64,000 nt of DNA from positions 2,359,001 through 2,423,000 of the forward strand of contig NC_134677.1 of the NCBI RefSeq assembly GCF_024713945.1, written 5' to 3'. The position numbers were made by a program, and so were the translations under genes. Below are positions 27,812 through 39,900 of the stretch, piece by piece. Below the pieces are notes generated by a model. It did no database searches. It was not told the origin of the DNA and saw only the letters and a program-made list of their open reading frames with translations. The stretch's first letter is position 1; the number at the start of each line of letters is the position of its first letter. The stretch is from Dermatophagoides farinae (lineage: Eukaryota > Arthropoda > Arachnida > Sarcoptiformes > Pyroglyphidae).

Positions 27812-30800
27812 ACACTCACTGTTCTATATTATAAATTGTTTATTGTAATGTTTATGTCATGCTGATAATTTTGAATGAAAAATTTGATAAACAAACCCAA
27901 AACCAAACCTACAACAACAACAACAACAGGAACATAGACATTTGGTGTCCTCTCATACACACACACAAACACACATATTGGTCCCTGTGTGATGTTCAAT
28001 AGAACCTAGGTTGGTCCACATTATTATTATCATTGTTGTTGTTGTTGTTGTTTTTTTTGATTGACAGATTTTGATTGACATTTGATTGTATTGAATATAA
28101 ATTTGGGCTGATTTTTTTTCGCCTTTTTAGTTGATTTGTGAGAAAGAATGAATGAATGAATGCAAAATGAAAAACTATGCAACTCGAAAGATAAAATAAC
28201 TTGAAACTACTGATGAATACTGCTCACCCCATAGTAGTTATATATTGCTGCTAGTCTCTGGTACACTATAGAGTCAAATAAAAAAAAAATTTTTTTTTTC
28301 CATTTTTTGTTTTGTTTGAATGAATGTAGAAAACAAATAGAACCCCAGACACTGTTGTGAACATAGTGGATTTGATTGTCTTGTCCATGTTATAACCATC
28401 ATTATGTCTGTCCATAGTATGCTTTCTTCTTCATTATTTTTTCCTGATAGTTTCTTGAATCGATTGTGATCCAATATTGTTATCATTTCTTTTCTAATGT
28501 CCATTTTTTTTCTCTTGTACAAAATAATCAAAAAAAAAAAAACATTGTCGCCAAGATTGTTGACTGCATTTATATTTTGATTATAATCATAATAATAATA
28601 ATAATAATTCAACACGAACAATGAAAAAAAATAACATAACCGATTTTTGTCATCATGTTGTCATTCAATACAATACTGGATCCAACAAACATACACACAC
28701 ACACACACAATAAAATAATAGGACAATCGAATGACAATTAGGATTGGTTGGTGGGCTGTTGTTGCTCGTGTTACACGAGTTTTAGATAATTTGTTTTTTT
28801 TGTACCATTTTTTTTATATATTTTTGTGTGTGTGTGTGTGTGTATGTGTGTCTCTATTATTCATGATAGACAGAATGGAATAGACTTTTTCTGTGTTTTT
28901 TTTCCCACTATTGTTGATGAATTATTGATGATTGTTCTTGGAAAATTCAATCAGCTCAATTATGGTTATTCAGTTCATTGAAATCTTTATGAATTCAAAT
29001 TTGTTGTTGTTGTTGTTGTTATTGTAAACTTTTCAGTTTATTAATCAATTGATTTGTTATTTTTTCTTTTACTTCAATAATTCATAAATAAATATACAGG
29101 TAAAGGCCAAATTTACAATTTAAACAATTGTGAACAACAACAAGACAATTTGTCACAAAGTTGTCGAATGACAAGTATTTCTTTACTATATATTTCCTTA
29201 TGATTTGTGAAATTTGATTTGCTGTTGTTTCTCAATTTATGTATTTTTTGTTTTGTTTTGTTTTGTTTTTCTTTCACACCAATAGTGTGTTGCCCACCAT
29301 TGAAGATTTTTTCTTCTTTTTTTTCGATAAAAAAAATAACAATTCATGAATAAAGTGAGTATAATAAAGTATTTTGTCAACAACAACAACAACAACTAAT
29401 AATAATAATAATAATTTCAAATAACTTTTTTTCTACTAAAAAAATAGGTGACAAATTTTGTTATGAACAAGAAAAAAAACGAAAACTATAACAAAAAAAT
29501 GATTTTCCATTCCATTTTCACAAAATATTGACAGCTCAAACAATAATATTTTCTGTTATTGTTTTTCTCACATTGTATTGAATGAATAAAGAACAAAATA
29601 CCAAAGAATTTCAAAGTTGGATGTTTCCACCACCACCATAACACCCAAAAGACAAAATTGACTGAAACATTGTTTTTCTGCTAAACGAATAAAAATCCGA
29701 GATTTTTTTTTTTGACACATTTCATAATGATTTTATATCTATGATTTTAGATTGGATTAATGTATGTGTATGTGATTGGATCCAAAAACAACAACATCAG
29801 CAGCAAAGTGTAATATATTTGTATAAATAGAAAACAGACAAAATCAAATGATTTGATTCTTTCTTGATTCTTTAGTAATATGAATCATTGTGTGTGTGTG
29901 TGTGTGTTTTGAACAAATTTGATAATTTATTTTTGTTTCTTTTTTTCGCTTTCAACATTTTTCTTGTTATCACCGATGAAATAAAAATCGATTCATCATC
30001 TTTGATTTGTTTGTGTGTTGTCATGTTTTTTTATTTGTGAGGTCCATGCAATTTTCGATTTGAACAACAACAACAACAACAACAACGACAACAATTGTAT
30101 TGAAAGAATTTTAGCAAGACCTAGGAAATTTTCAACATCATCATCATCATCATGTTTGACCTATTGTTTTGGTCACTAAATATATATATTTTTTGCACTA
30201 GAACAAGCAAGCAAACAAACAAACAAACAATGAATGCACCTCATCCATTATCTCAACACGACACAACAATCATAACAACACAATAATGACAACACATACA
30301 CACACACGATTTAATATAATAATAATCTAATAAAATAATGAATTACCAATTTGATAAATATGAATTGCTGAAAGAAAGAAAAAAAAACTTCAAAGAATTT
30401 TATTCATTTCAAATCATACATCAGAAGACACAAATAAGAATCAGAGACACACACACACAAAAAAAAGGTCAATGTTGGAAAATGTATTAATCTATAAGGA
30501 CATTCTTATCTGACGAAATTCCTACACCACAAAATGATTGAATGATTCGAATTTCTTTTTTTTTTCTTTCTTGATTATGTTATTATCACAATAGGTCAAA
30601 ATGGTTTTTTTTATTCGTAATCGTTAAGAAAAACAATCATCATTATCGAATAGAGTGATAAAGGTCAAATGTATTTTTTCTTTTATTCTGCAAAATGTCT
30701 TTATTCATCCACCGGAAAGGTCAAGAGGAGTTATAAACAACCAATAACCGAACAAACAAACAAACAAACAAACAAATCAAACTTAAAAAAACTCAAGATT

Positions 30801-30990
30801 TAAGAGATTTAAATTTTTTTTTTTAAATTCATTCAAAAAAACTACAAAATTTTTTTTTCTTCTACTTGATGTTCAATGATGATTGTTTGTACAAGAAAAA
30901 AAAGAATTTTTTAGGTTCCCATTGATAAAATTCAAGAATTCATTGATTTATTCATTCTGGATTCATCACACATCAGACAAGAGAAAGAGC

Positions 30991-31011
30991 AAAAAAAAAA
31001 AAAAAAAAAAA
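30991..31011. repeat. A21 homopolymer
   Basis: Uninterrupted A run. It is followed by a GC-richer stretch (CCGTGAGAGCTGAATAAAGC) with no recognised identity. Confidence 0.9.
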
Positions 31012-32047
31012 CCGTGAGAGCTGAATAAAGCCGTAGCCACTGGCCACTTGTGTATAAGAATTGTAAATTTAAAAATGTCGTTGTCATTGTTGGACACAAT
31101 AAATTAAGACGTTTATGTAATATAATAATAATAACTGTTTATTTCTTTCACCAATAATTTTGTCTACGTGTGTATCATTAATGTTGGTGAAATAAGAAAA
31201 AAAAAATCATTAATCATCCAATTGTCGTTCATGTTCTAGTTTTTTTTCCGTTGAATGGTAGTGGTGTGGTTGTTACTTCTGTAGATAATAATAATAATAA
31301 TGATCACTTGTGTTTTAGTGGACATAAAAAAAATTGGTCACACAATTACACAAGTGATCATTTCGGTTGGCTGATTATTTGGCGCCATTGATCGACCAAC
31401 GAGAAAACAAGTCAAACAAAAAAAAAATCAAACGTTGACAATTTAAAATGATTTTGATGATTGTTGATGTAAATGTTTTCGAAACGGAAATCAAATGTTT
31501 AACAATGATAAAAATGACAAAAACAGTCTCCCAGGATAGATTCACAATGATGATTGTGTCTTTTTTTTGTTTGTTTGCTTATCAGAAATAAGGAATCAGA
31601 CATTTTATTTTGTGCCTAAAATGAGGATAATTGAAGGTTTAAACACACACACACATAGCATCTTATTTTGTGTGTGCATATAATATTCATTTTCATGGCA
31701 TTAAATTATAGGCTGTTTAAGTTTTAATATTGTTGGCTAGCCAGTAAAAAAAAAATGAATGATCATTTAGTCTATTTAAATAGTATCATTAACAGAATGA
31801 ATGGCTAAATGATGATTCGAATCACAATCCTGACTGTGTGAATTGGATTTCATATACGAATTTTTTGCTGCTGTTGTTGTCAATCTATTATATAGTGACT
31901 GAATAATTATTATTTGAAAAAAATTATATTAAAAGTCATTCATCTCATCCTCGATCATCATCATCATCATCATCATTTCTTATTGTCGTTGGATTTAAAT
32001 ATTGTTGATCGTTGATTAATTTGTAAATATTATTTTTCTCAAATCAT

Positions 32048-32122
32048 AATAGATGGCGTTACATTATAAATGCTGAGAATTTGTTTAAAAAAAGTTTATC
32101 AACATCGTGTACGCCATCTATT
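32048..32122. repeat. 75-nt inverted repeat / hairpin
   Basis: Left arm AATAGATGGCGT (32048-32059) and right arm ACGCCATCTATT (32111-32122) are exact reverse complements. The stem extends by ACA/TGT past a single bulged T, and ATAAA (32066-32070) can pair with TTTAT (32095-32099) further in. It ends 145 nt from the cystatin stop codon. Possible readings are an RNA hairpin, the terminal repeats of a tiny element, or paired protein sites; none is proven. Confidence 0.6.
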
Positions 32123-32231
32123 CTTGACGAAAATGAACAAAATTTGATTGTTTATACATCAACAATCGGTAAATGGATCCTGAACACATTTTCAATTCAA
32201 TTCGACAGAAAAAAATTGTTAAATGTAAGAT

Positions 32232-32237
32232 TTTAAT
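32232..32237 (-). promoter_or_regulatory. Candidate polyadenylation signal of the cystatin gene (ATTAAA)
   Basis: The minus strand reads ATTAAA about 30 nt after the stop codon. It is a common variant signal, but such hexamers are frequent in this AT-rich DNA. Confidence 0.3.
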
Positions 32238-32267
32238 AATTAAAACAAAAATAAATAATAAAATTAT

Positions 32268-32648
32268 TTATAAACAAGTGAAATGCAACAAAACAGTTTT
32301 ATTTAACCAAGATTGAGACCAAATCTCAGCAAAACAACTCAAATATTTACCATTAAAATCACAGGATTTGATGTCTTTCACATTTGTTTTCTGGCAATTG
32401 GTTTCACCGAAATTAAACGCAGCCCGATATTTGATACCGGAAACTACTTGTATTTGAGCCTGGCGAATCTTAGCTATTCGATGTACTATATTCGAATCTA
32501 ATCGATCATCCATTTGGCGTTCCAATGAGAAAAATATTTTTCGAAATGTTTTATCGTTCACGTCCAAGTCTTTGTATTCACCGGTATTAGGTTGACAATC
32601 AATCATCATTGTTGAGATATAAATCATCAAGAAAATTTTCCAATTCAT
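32268..32648 (-). CDS. Secreted cystatin-family cysteine protease inhibitor, single exon
   Basis: A 126-residue protein with ATG at 32648 and TAA at 32270-32268. Residues 1-18 form a hydrophobic signal peptide ending near IDC. Gly23 fits the N-terminal binding segment of type-2 cystatins. Residues 67-71 are QVVSG, the canonical QxVxG hairpin that enters the papain active-site cleft, followed by IKYRAAF. Four cysteines (85, 96, 105, 125) are placed for the two usual disulfides. The second hairpin has Ser113-Trp114 in place of Pro-Trp, and Asn116 (NKT) is a potential glycosylation site. Length matches the family. It would act outside the cell or in the lysosome on cathepsin-like proteases. It is intronless, convergent with Optix and divergent from the SIX1/2 gene, with no functional link to either. 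A TATA box lies 80 nt upstream. Confidence in the family is high; the target protease is unknown. Confidence 0.9.
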   Translation of the reverse strand: MNWKIFLMIYISTMMIDCQPNTGEYKDLDVNDKTFRKIFFSLERQMDDRLDSNIVHRIAKIRQAQIQVVSGIKYRAAFNFGETNCQKTNVKDIKSCDFNGKYLSCFAEIWSQSWLNKTVLLHFTCL

Positions 32649-32720
32649 TTTGCATCAATAAATAGATATATGGTCGTTTTTCGCAAAGTATCAGGTGTTA
32701 AATATTGATGTATTTGATGT

Positions 32721-32728
32721 CTTTTATA
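32721..32728 (-). promoter_or_regulatory. TATA box of the cystatin gene
   Basis: On the minus strand this reads TATAAAAG, starting 80 nt upstream of the ATG. With the usual 25-30 nt spacing, transcription would begin near 32695 and leave a 5' leader of about 45 nt. An octamer-like ATGCAAAT (+ strand, 32728-32735) abuts it. Confidence 0.55.
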
Positions 32729-35700
32729 TGCAAATGTTATGATTTATATACAATTTTGTTTTGACAATGACATTTTTTTTTGGTTTGGCAAAGTTAATTA
32801 CAAATGTCAACCAATTAATGTTAAAGATTAAAGATTGTTTCAATCAATTTAAAATTGTCAAATCGATAATATGATAGATGATATTAAAAAAAAATATCAA
32901 CAAATCAGTTCAGTAAATGTTATTTTCTCAAGCAATATCAGGAATAAAAATCCATCGACAATTAAATTTTGTAATAATAGATGGAGCAGTGTATGCGTTG
33001 AATTCATTTCGAATATTTTTTTTGTGAAATCTTCATCTGAATATTTTCTCTTGGGTGTTTGTGCATGAATATCCGAGTGATGAGAATGATATTCAGATTG
33101 TTCTATATTCGCCATCAAAACACAAAAGAAAGAGAGGGAATGAAAAATGATTTACTTAGATTATTGTTATATACAGTATTATTATTATTATTGTTGTTGT
33201 TGTTGAATGTTGGAAGACAATCAGCTTATCGTAACAATAGATATTCATTCAGGTAAATTCAGTAAAAACAAACGAAAACAACAAAAATTAGAGCAACAAT
33301 AACACAATATAAATAAATATAAAACAAAATTGAAAACAATCTGTCCTCAATATAAATGTGGGTATGGTAACATATAACCATATTGTTGTTGTTGTTTTTT
33401 TTTGTTTATGTATCAATTGTGCATGTTTGGTATTTTGATCCAGAAACCAAAACAAAATACTCGACTTTTGCCTTTGAGGGTCATTTTACCTTGTTTTTCG
33501 TTTTTATTCAAACAAATGAAGACAAAAAAAAAACATTATTCTTACTGGATCGATGTTGTGACAAATGAAAAATATTTTTATTTTTATTTTTTTTTGTAAT
33601 AACACAATTGATCACGCGCAAGCTATTTGTGAATATCACTCCTACCGCGTGAATGATACAAACCCAGACCATAATAATATAATATATATTTCAAGTGGTG
33701 TGTTTGTTTCATAGATTGTTCGATATTTTTATTTTTCCGACGCTGTTTTCGTAGTCATCATCATGAATATATATATATGTTGGTGACAATAATAATTGTT
33801 TTGTCGTACGAACTACATGACAATCGATTGTGTTTGTGTTTGTGTGTGTGTGTGTATATGAGTGTTTTGCAGAATTGAGAGGGAGATTGGTGGTGGTGGT
33901 GGTGATCAATATCCACTGAAAATCGGCTTTATATACATTATTTCATTCATTCAATAATATAATATCAACCCACCGACAAGCAAAATAACACATGTTTTTT
34001 TTTTGGTCCTATTGTCACCGATTGAGTAAATTATGAGCTTTAAGCTTGTCGCGGTAGTTTTCTAGTGATTTTTTTTTCTGTTCATTGTTTGAACAATAAC
34101 ATTACAACGACAATAATAATAATAATAATGGCAATAAGAAACGGTAGTTTGTCTCCGGTATTGCTCAGTTTTTTTTCTATGTCATCCAGATAATGAAGTG
34201 ATCAACCAGAAAAAAAGGCAAAAGAAATATTTTTTTTTTTTTTTTGAAACACTTTTGAATAAACAACAACACCGTAAGAGGATCAATGATATTTTGGGCG
34301 GAACAGAGGGGGGTGATAACGTTTGAACAGTAACAATTGTACTAAACACACACACAAAAAAAAACATCTTGATTTCCACTTATATACAAACAAATACTAA
34401 TCAATATCAATCATTTTGGGTGAAATGAATGAAAACATTTTTTTTTTACTTCTAGTAAGATTGGACAAAAATTTCTTCATTTTGATTGTGAACTTCTTTT
34501 TTTTTGTAATGGTGCAATGATGAGAAAAAATTCATAGAATTACCTTTGAGAAAAAATTGTTTCGGTTCAAATGAAAATTATTTGTTCCAAGATCATAGAA
34601 TCATTTTGATGAAAAAAAGGCGTGTAACACTTAAACATTTATATTTGTATATGGTGTTAGTATAAAAAAAAGAAACGAAGAAATAATGGCCACGTTTGGA
34701 ACACCACATCATTATCGCATACGCGTATAACGAGCAAACAAATCAATTTCAATGATCAATAGATCACATGAACATTATTGTTTGTTTGTTTGTTTGTGTT
34801 ATTAACAATGATGTGGTTTTTTTTCTCCATAATGGTCGTTATGGTTGTTGTTGTATTATTCAATGAATTTTTTTTTGTTCACAATCATTTATCATCGAAC
34901 CTCGATTCAAATATCGAATCAAATTTTTCTAGCATTTATTTTTTTTGCCTTTATCCACAATTTATTGTTGTTCTGTATTTTGACTTTTGACATCATCATC
35001 ATCATCATCATCATCGAGATCATAATCGATACGATTCAATATGACATACATACATAACTCTATTGTTGAAAGAATAATGTTGTTGTAATCAACATAACAA
35101 TAATATGTTTTTTTTTTTTTTTGGTCCAGAATAATATGGTTCCGTTTTATGGACACACCAGTGATTGTTGGCAAATTATTTTTGTAGATTTTTTTTCCCC
35201 ATTATCATCATCGTGATAATTGATGATGTTTTTTCGGATTTTAGCCACCAAAAAGCAGCAGTTAGTTGGAAAAAGCAAAAAAAAAAACAAGATTTTAACT
35301 ATCAACATAATCATCATGATTCAAGCAGATGACCATTCATTCAATCATTTTTTTTTCTTTGTGGCCATTTGTTTAATTTGATGTTCAGTAATTTATTTTT
35401 TTTTTGTTTTGTTTCTTTTTCACTCTTTCGAGATCCTTTCCATAGATCATTACGACATGTATAAATGGGATTAGATTTTGAGATTTGTTACAGTTGCAGT
35501 TGCGGTTATTAATCAGCTACTGAACATAATTCGTTTTTTGTTTTCGTTGTTGTTGTTGTTGTTGTCCATCATTTTTTTTCTTGTTATTCATTCCCATCCC
35601 ATTTTTTTCCCGAAAAACATCGCCTTTTTTCATCTGTTTTTCCGTCCAAAAATTCATTCATTTATATTGTTCACTCACACACACACACAAACACAAAAAA

Positions 35701-36927
35701 CAATTCAGTGCAAAAATCCAAATCTCTCGATCATCAAATAATCATAATAACCAGTGGTAAATAAACTCAAAGAGAAACAAAATTATGAAAGATATGTTCA
35801 TCATAATTAACAGAAAAAGAGAGAGAGAGAGAGAAGGAAAAAAACATGATTGTAATTATAATTTCAAACAATAAAAACAAAACAAAAAAAAATGATGAAA
35901 AAAATGCGTGATTTCGTTTGAATTGAAATCTGAATCTATCATGAAATGAAATTATATGAAAAATAAAAATTCATTTCTAACAACAACAACAACAAAAACA
36001 ACGGTTAATAAAGCAACAACAACATGGTACCTGAATAATGAAGAAGATCATCATCATCATTCATAAATTTTCATCCATAAGAATGTTATGTGATAATCAT
36101 CATTATTTCAATAGCAGCAGCAGCAGCAGCTTGATCGTGATTATCATTATGGAACATTTTCTTCTTTATTTCGTTCCAATTCAATTCGATTCAATTTGAT
36201 TCGATTCGATATTGTTGTAAATTACGATGATGATGATGATGATAGTGATCAGTATTATTTTTTTTTATTTTGCTTCTCCAAAAAATCTAACTGTAGTTCG
36301 GTTGCACAGTTTTTCATTTCTTTCTTTCTTTCTCCATTTTCACATTCATTTCTGTTGTTGTTGTTGTTATTGTGTTGATGAATTGCATTCAAGTCAAAAT
36401 GAAATGATTTATCACTTTGCTTCAGTTTTTTTTTCTTCTCCTTTGCCTGAAATTTATTCTTTTTTTTCTTTATGGCTAAAAATATGAAATGCATGCTTGG
36501 ATGATTTGAAAAGTAATTTTCATCTTATTTTTTTTGTCTTGTTTCTTTCATTTTTGTTTTTTTTGTTGGGTAAATTGTTTCGGTTTCTGCTTCAAAGATA
36601 TCCACAGATATCAGCAGCCATAATATAGTCTAGATTTTTTTTTTGTTGTTTTGTTCTCATCTTCATCGTCGTCATTGTTGTTGTTGTTGTTGTTGGATAA
36701 TTGCAACTGAAAAGAATGGATTATTTTTTCTTTCTCTCTTGATTATGATCACAATAATCATAATGATAATGATGATGATGATGATGATGTTATTGTAGAA
36801 ATGAATATTTTTGTTGTAAATAAATGTGTGAGAGAGAATTGAATGTAATCAACAACAACAACGAGAAAATAAAAATACATTACATTACATTCACACATAA
36901 ATAATGGAATAATGGAAAATGAATAGG

Positions 36928-36958
<31 letters not shown>

Positions 36959-39900
36959 TAATGGATTGGCATTACTGCAACATTTTGCTTTTTTTTTATT
37001 TATTAAAACGCGCCCAATAAATACTATCATCATCATCATCATCATATATATTGTATAACAGTTTTGTTTGAAAAAAAAATATGAAAACAACAACAAAAAA
37101 ACATAAGGTGTATACACGATATCCAATATAAATGTGATATATAGAGATATGATAAGCTTCTTTTCATTATGTCACATTATTTTGAGCTTGGCTATTCTAC
37201 CTTCTCTTTTTTTTATTTATACACATTTTCATAATATAATCATGATCTATAAATGATGATGATGATGATGATGATGATTATGATGTATATGTTGTAATAG
37301 TTATTATCGTTATTATTACTAGTGAGAATTCAATCTTGATTCATAATAATAAACCTCAGTATTTATAAATATTTGGTGGTAATGATGATGATGATGATAA
37401 ATAATAGATGAATCAATAGAAGGACGCATGAAACAGAATCATCATCATCATCATCACCAGTACTGTGTCAAGCCCCAAAATGAAAGATTTTTTTTTTTGC
37501 TATTATTGTTACTTGTTTCTATTTAAAATGATGAGCACGCCATTGCGTGACGGTTTCCTTTTTTTTCTGGCCCCGGATCTATTTTATTCTCTCATTTCCA
37601 AAGTTTCATTTTTTTTGCTCTCATTTTTTTTCAATCGATAGTTATGATAGACACACACATGAATATATGGATAGATAGATATTATTTATAACGAATAAGA
37701 ATCATAAGGAGAAATGAGACCTGAAATGAAATTTTTTTTGTGCCTCACGAACCAATCTCATACATACACAATGTTGTTCGCAACTCACTAATGGGCCAAG
37801 CAATGATGATATTTTGTAAATAAAAAGTTCAATGAAAATAGATATGAATTTAATGAATCATACATATGATATATATACTAAAACCGAAACTTTCATTTGA
37901 TAATCGAATACATTTAACGACTATAAACCTACTAATAACAACAGACAACAACAAAAAGAATAAACGATGGATAGGTGAAAAAAAGCGGAAATACAAAGTG
38001 AGAAAAATTGATGGTTGAGATTGTGATTTTCAAAATGAAAAATTTTGTTACTTTCTTCTTCTCTCTCTCACTCTCTGTTCATCAGATTTCATTTATTTTT
38101 TTTTCTTGTCGTTTCGCACACTCGTGTTCATTCTGTAGATTCGAGCAGGTGACTTGATTGATTAGCTTTGAAAAATGACAGTTTTTTTCCTACTTCTTCT
38201 CAGTTTCACCTTTCGTATTTGATTCTATTCTGTTTTCATTAACATTACATGTATTTTTTTTTTTTTTTTTGCAATGAATGATCAAACCGTGCAGATTTTT
38301 TTTCTTGGCTGACTCTTTTGGTTTTGAAATGACCTTTTCCCACTCAATTAATTACCTTGTGGTAGAAGTTTTTTTTGTTGTTGTTGTTGTTGTTGTTGTT
38401 GTTGACTATAAGAAAAACATTCATTCATTCAATCATTTCGAAAAAAAGTTGAATGGCAAAAACAAGATGTTTCAAATCGGTTATCGGAATAATTAGCTGC
38501 AAAAATTCGTGGTAATAATTGTTGTAATGATTTATTTCAATGAATTTATTTGTAATTAAACAAAATTGTAATTGCTACGTTTCATTCAAGAACAAAAAAG
38601 TTGTAACATTGAATTAAATATTTAAAGAAATTTATACTACTTTTTTGTTTATCGCATCTCAATTTTCATACACAACATATTTTGCTACTTTAAATCGAAA
38701 AGGGATCAGTTACAACCACCACCACCACCACCATCATGATTATCATCATCGAAGAAGAAATCGAGAGGCCAAAATATTTTCATGCCGGTGGCTTATGTTG
38801 TTTCATCATTGTTCATCCGAAAAAAAATCTTATATTTGTGTGTGTGGTTAAGAAATTTGAGAAATTTCTAATGCTATTTGGTTACAGTCAATCTATTTGG
38901 CTACCATACAATAGATGTGAATGCCAAACAAACTTTAACACCCTTTGCTTTGATTCAAATCATAGTTGTACTGTGTTAATTTTAAAAAATTTAAATAAAA
39001 AAAAATTCATAATAACTGATCGAATTACTTTCTGCAATGCAATGATATTGTGGCTATAATCTTATTCCAAATCAGATATAATTAGTGGTTTTTTTTCAGG
39101 TATTCATAATGACATGATTGTAATGAATGAAATCATTTTTTTTGCCATATAATTTACATTGAAAATTCAATATGGCCCACTTTTTTGATTTGTCATTAAG
39201 ATCAAAAAATAAAAATAAATAAAAAATATGAAACAAATTTATCACCAATATTATATTGATTTGTCGGCAAAAATTCATTGAACATATTGCTATATTTTTT
39301 TCTGACATCAATTGTCAATCAAAAAAAAAAAAATTATATGGCACAAACACATGATATTGTTGTTGTTGACGATGAATATAAAGATTATATGGCAAGAATT
39401 AATTTATGAATGCCGCCAAAACTTTTAATAGAATATATCATCATTTTACCAAAAAAAAATGGCTAAATTGGCAAAATAGCAAACAAAATGAATACATGAT
39501 TAATTCTTTCACATTTTGATTACAATAAACAAACATTGAATGAAAGTTTATAAAATGGAGAATTAAAGAAAGATCAAAGAAAAAGAAAAGAAAGAGCAAA
39601 GGATCATGATGATGATGATGATGACAAAAAAAAATTTTATTTACCATGACAAATTTCCAAAATATCGGTATGTAAATGAAGATTAGGTTACCATCATCAT
39701 CATCATCATCGTTGACATCGTATTAATTATCAGAACGACATAATTTTTTTTCTTGGTTAAATAATGATGATGATGATAATAATGATGGTTAAGATATCTG
39801 TAAGTTGAATTTTTTTTCTCTATTTACTTTTTTTTTGAGTTTATTTGTTGACAAGTCACATAGAGAAAGAGATAGAAAATGATATCATTTTGGTTATAAG

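Larger units (their letters stand above)
15185..32267. other. Intergenic block between Optix and the cystatin gene
   Basis: About 17 kb with no convincing coding sequence. It holds long GT/CA and CT runs, GAT and GTT triplet tracts, a 28-T run at 20044-20071, a 21-A run at 30991-31011, a short tandem repeat of a GATCGATAAGATCGAT motif at 25020-25056, and a 75-nt hairpin just before the cystatin 3' end. Open frames are short and low in complexity. Confidence 0.7.

Noticed and set aside
31812-31830. GATTCGAATC word resembling a tRNA T-loop
   Set aside because: No acceptor stem, anticodon arm or D-loop around it. The word recurs elsewhere in unrelated context.
32871-33118. Open frames just upstream of the cystatin gene, considered as a second cystatin copy
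   Set aside because: No QxVxG, no cysteine pattern and no similarity to the neighbour.
38736-39059. 107-residue plus-strand open frame containing several Cys
   Set aside because: No signal peptide, no family resemblance, and A/T-run composition at both ends. Not enough to call a gene.
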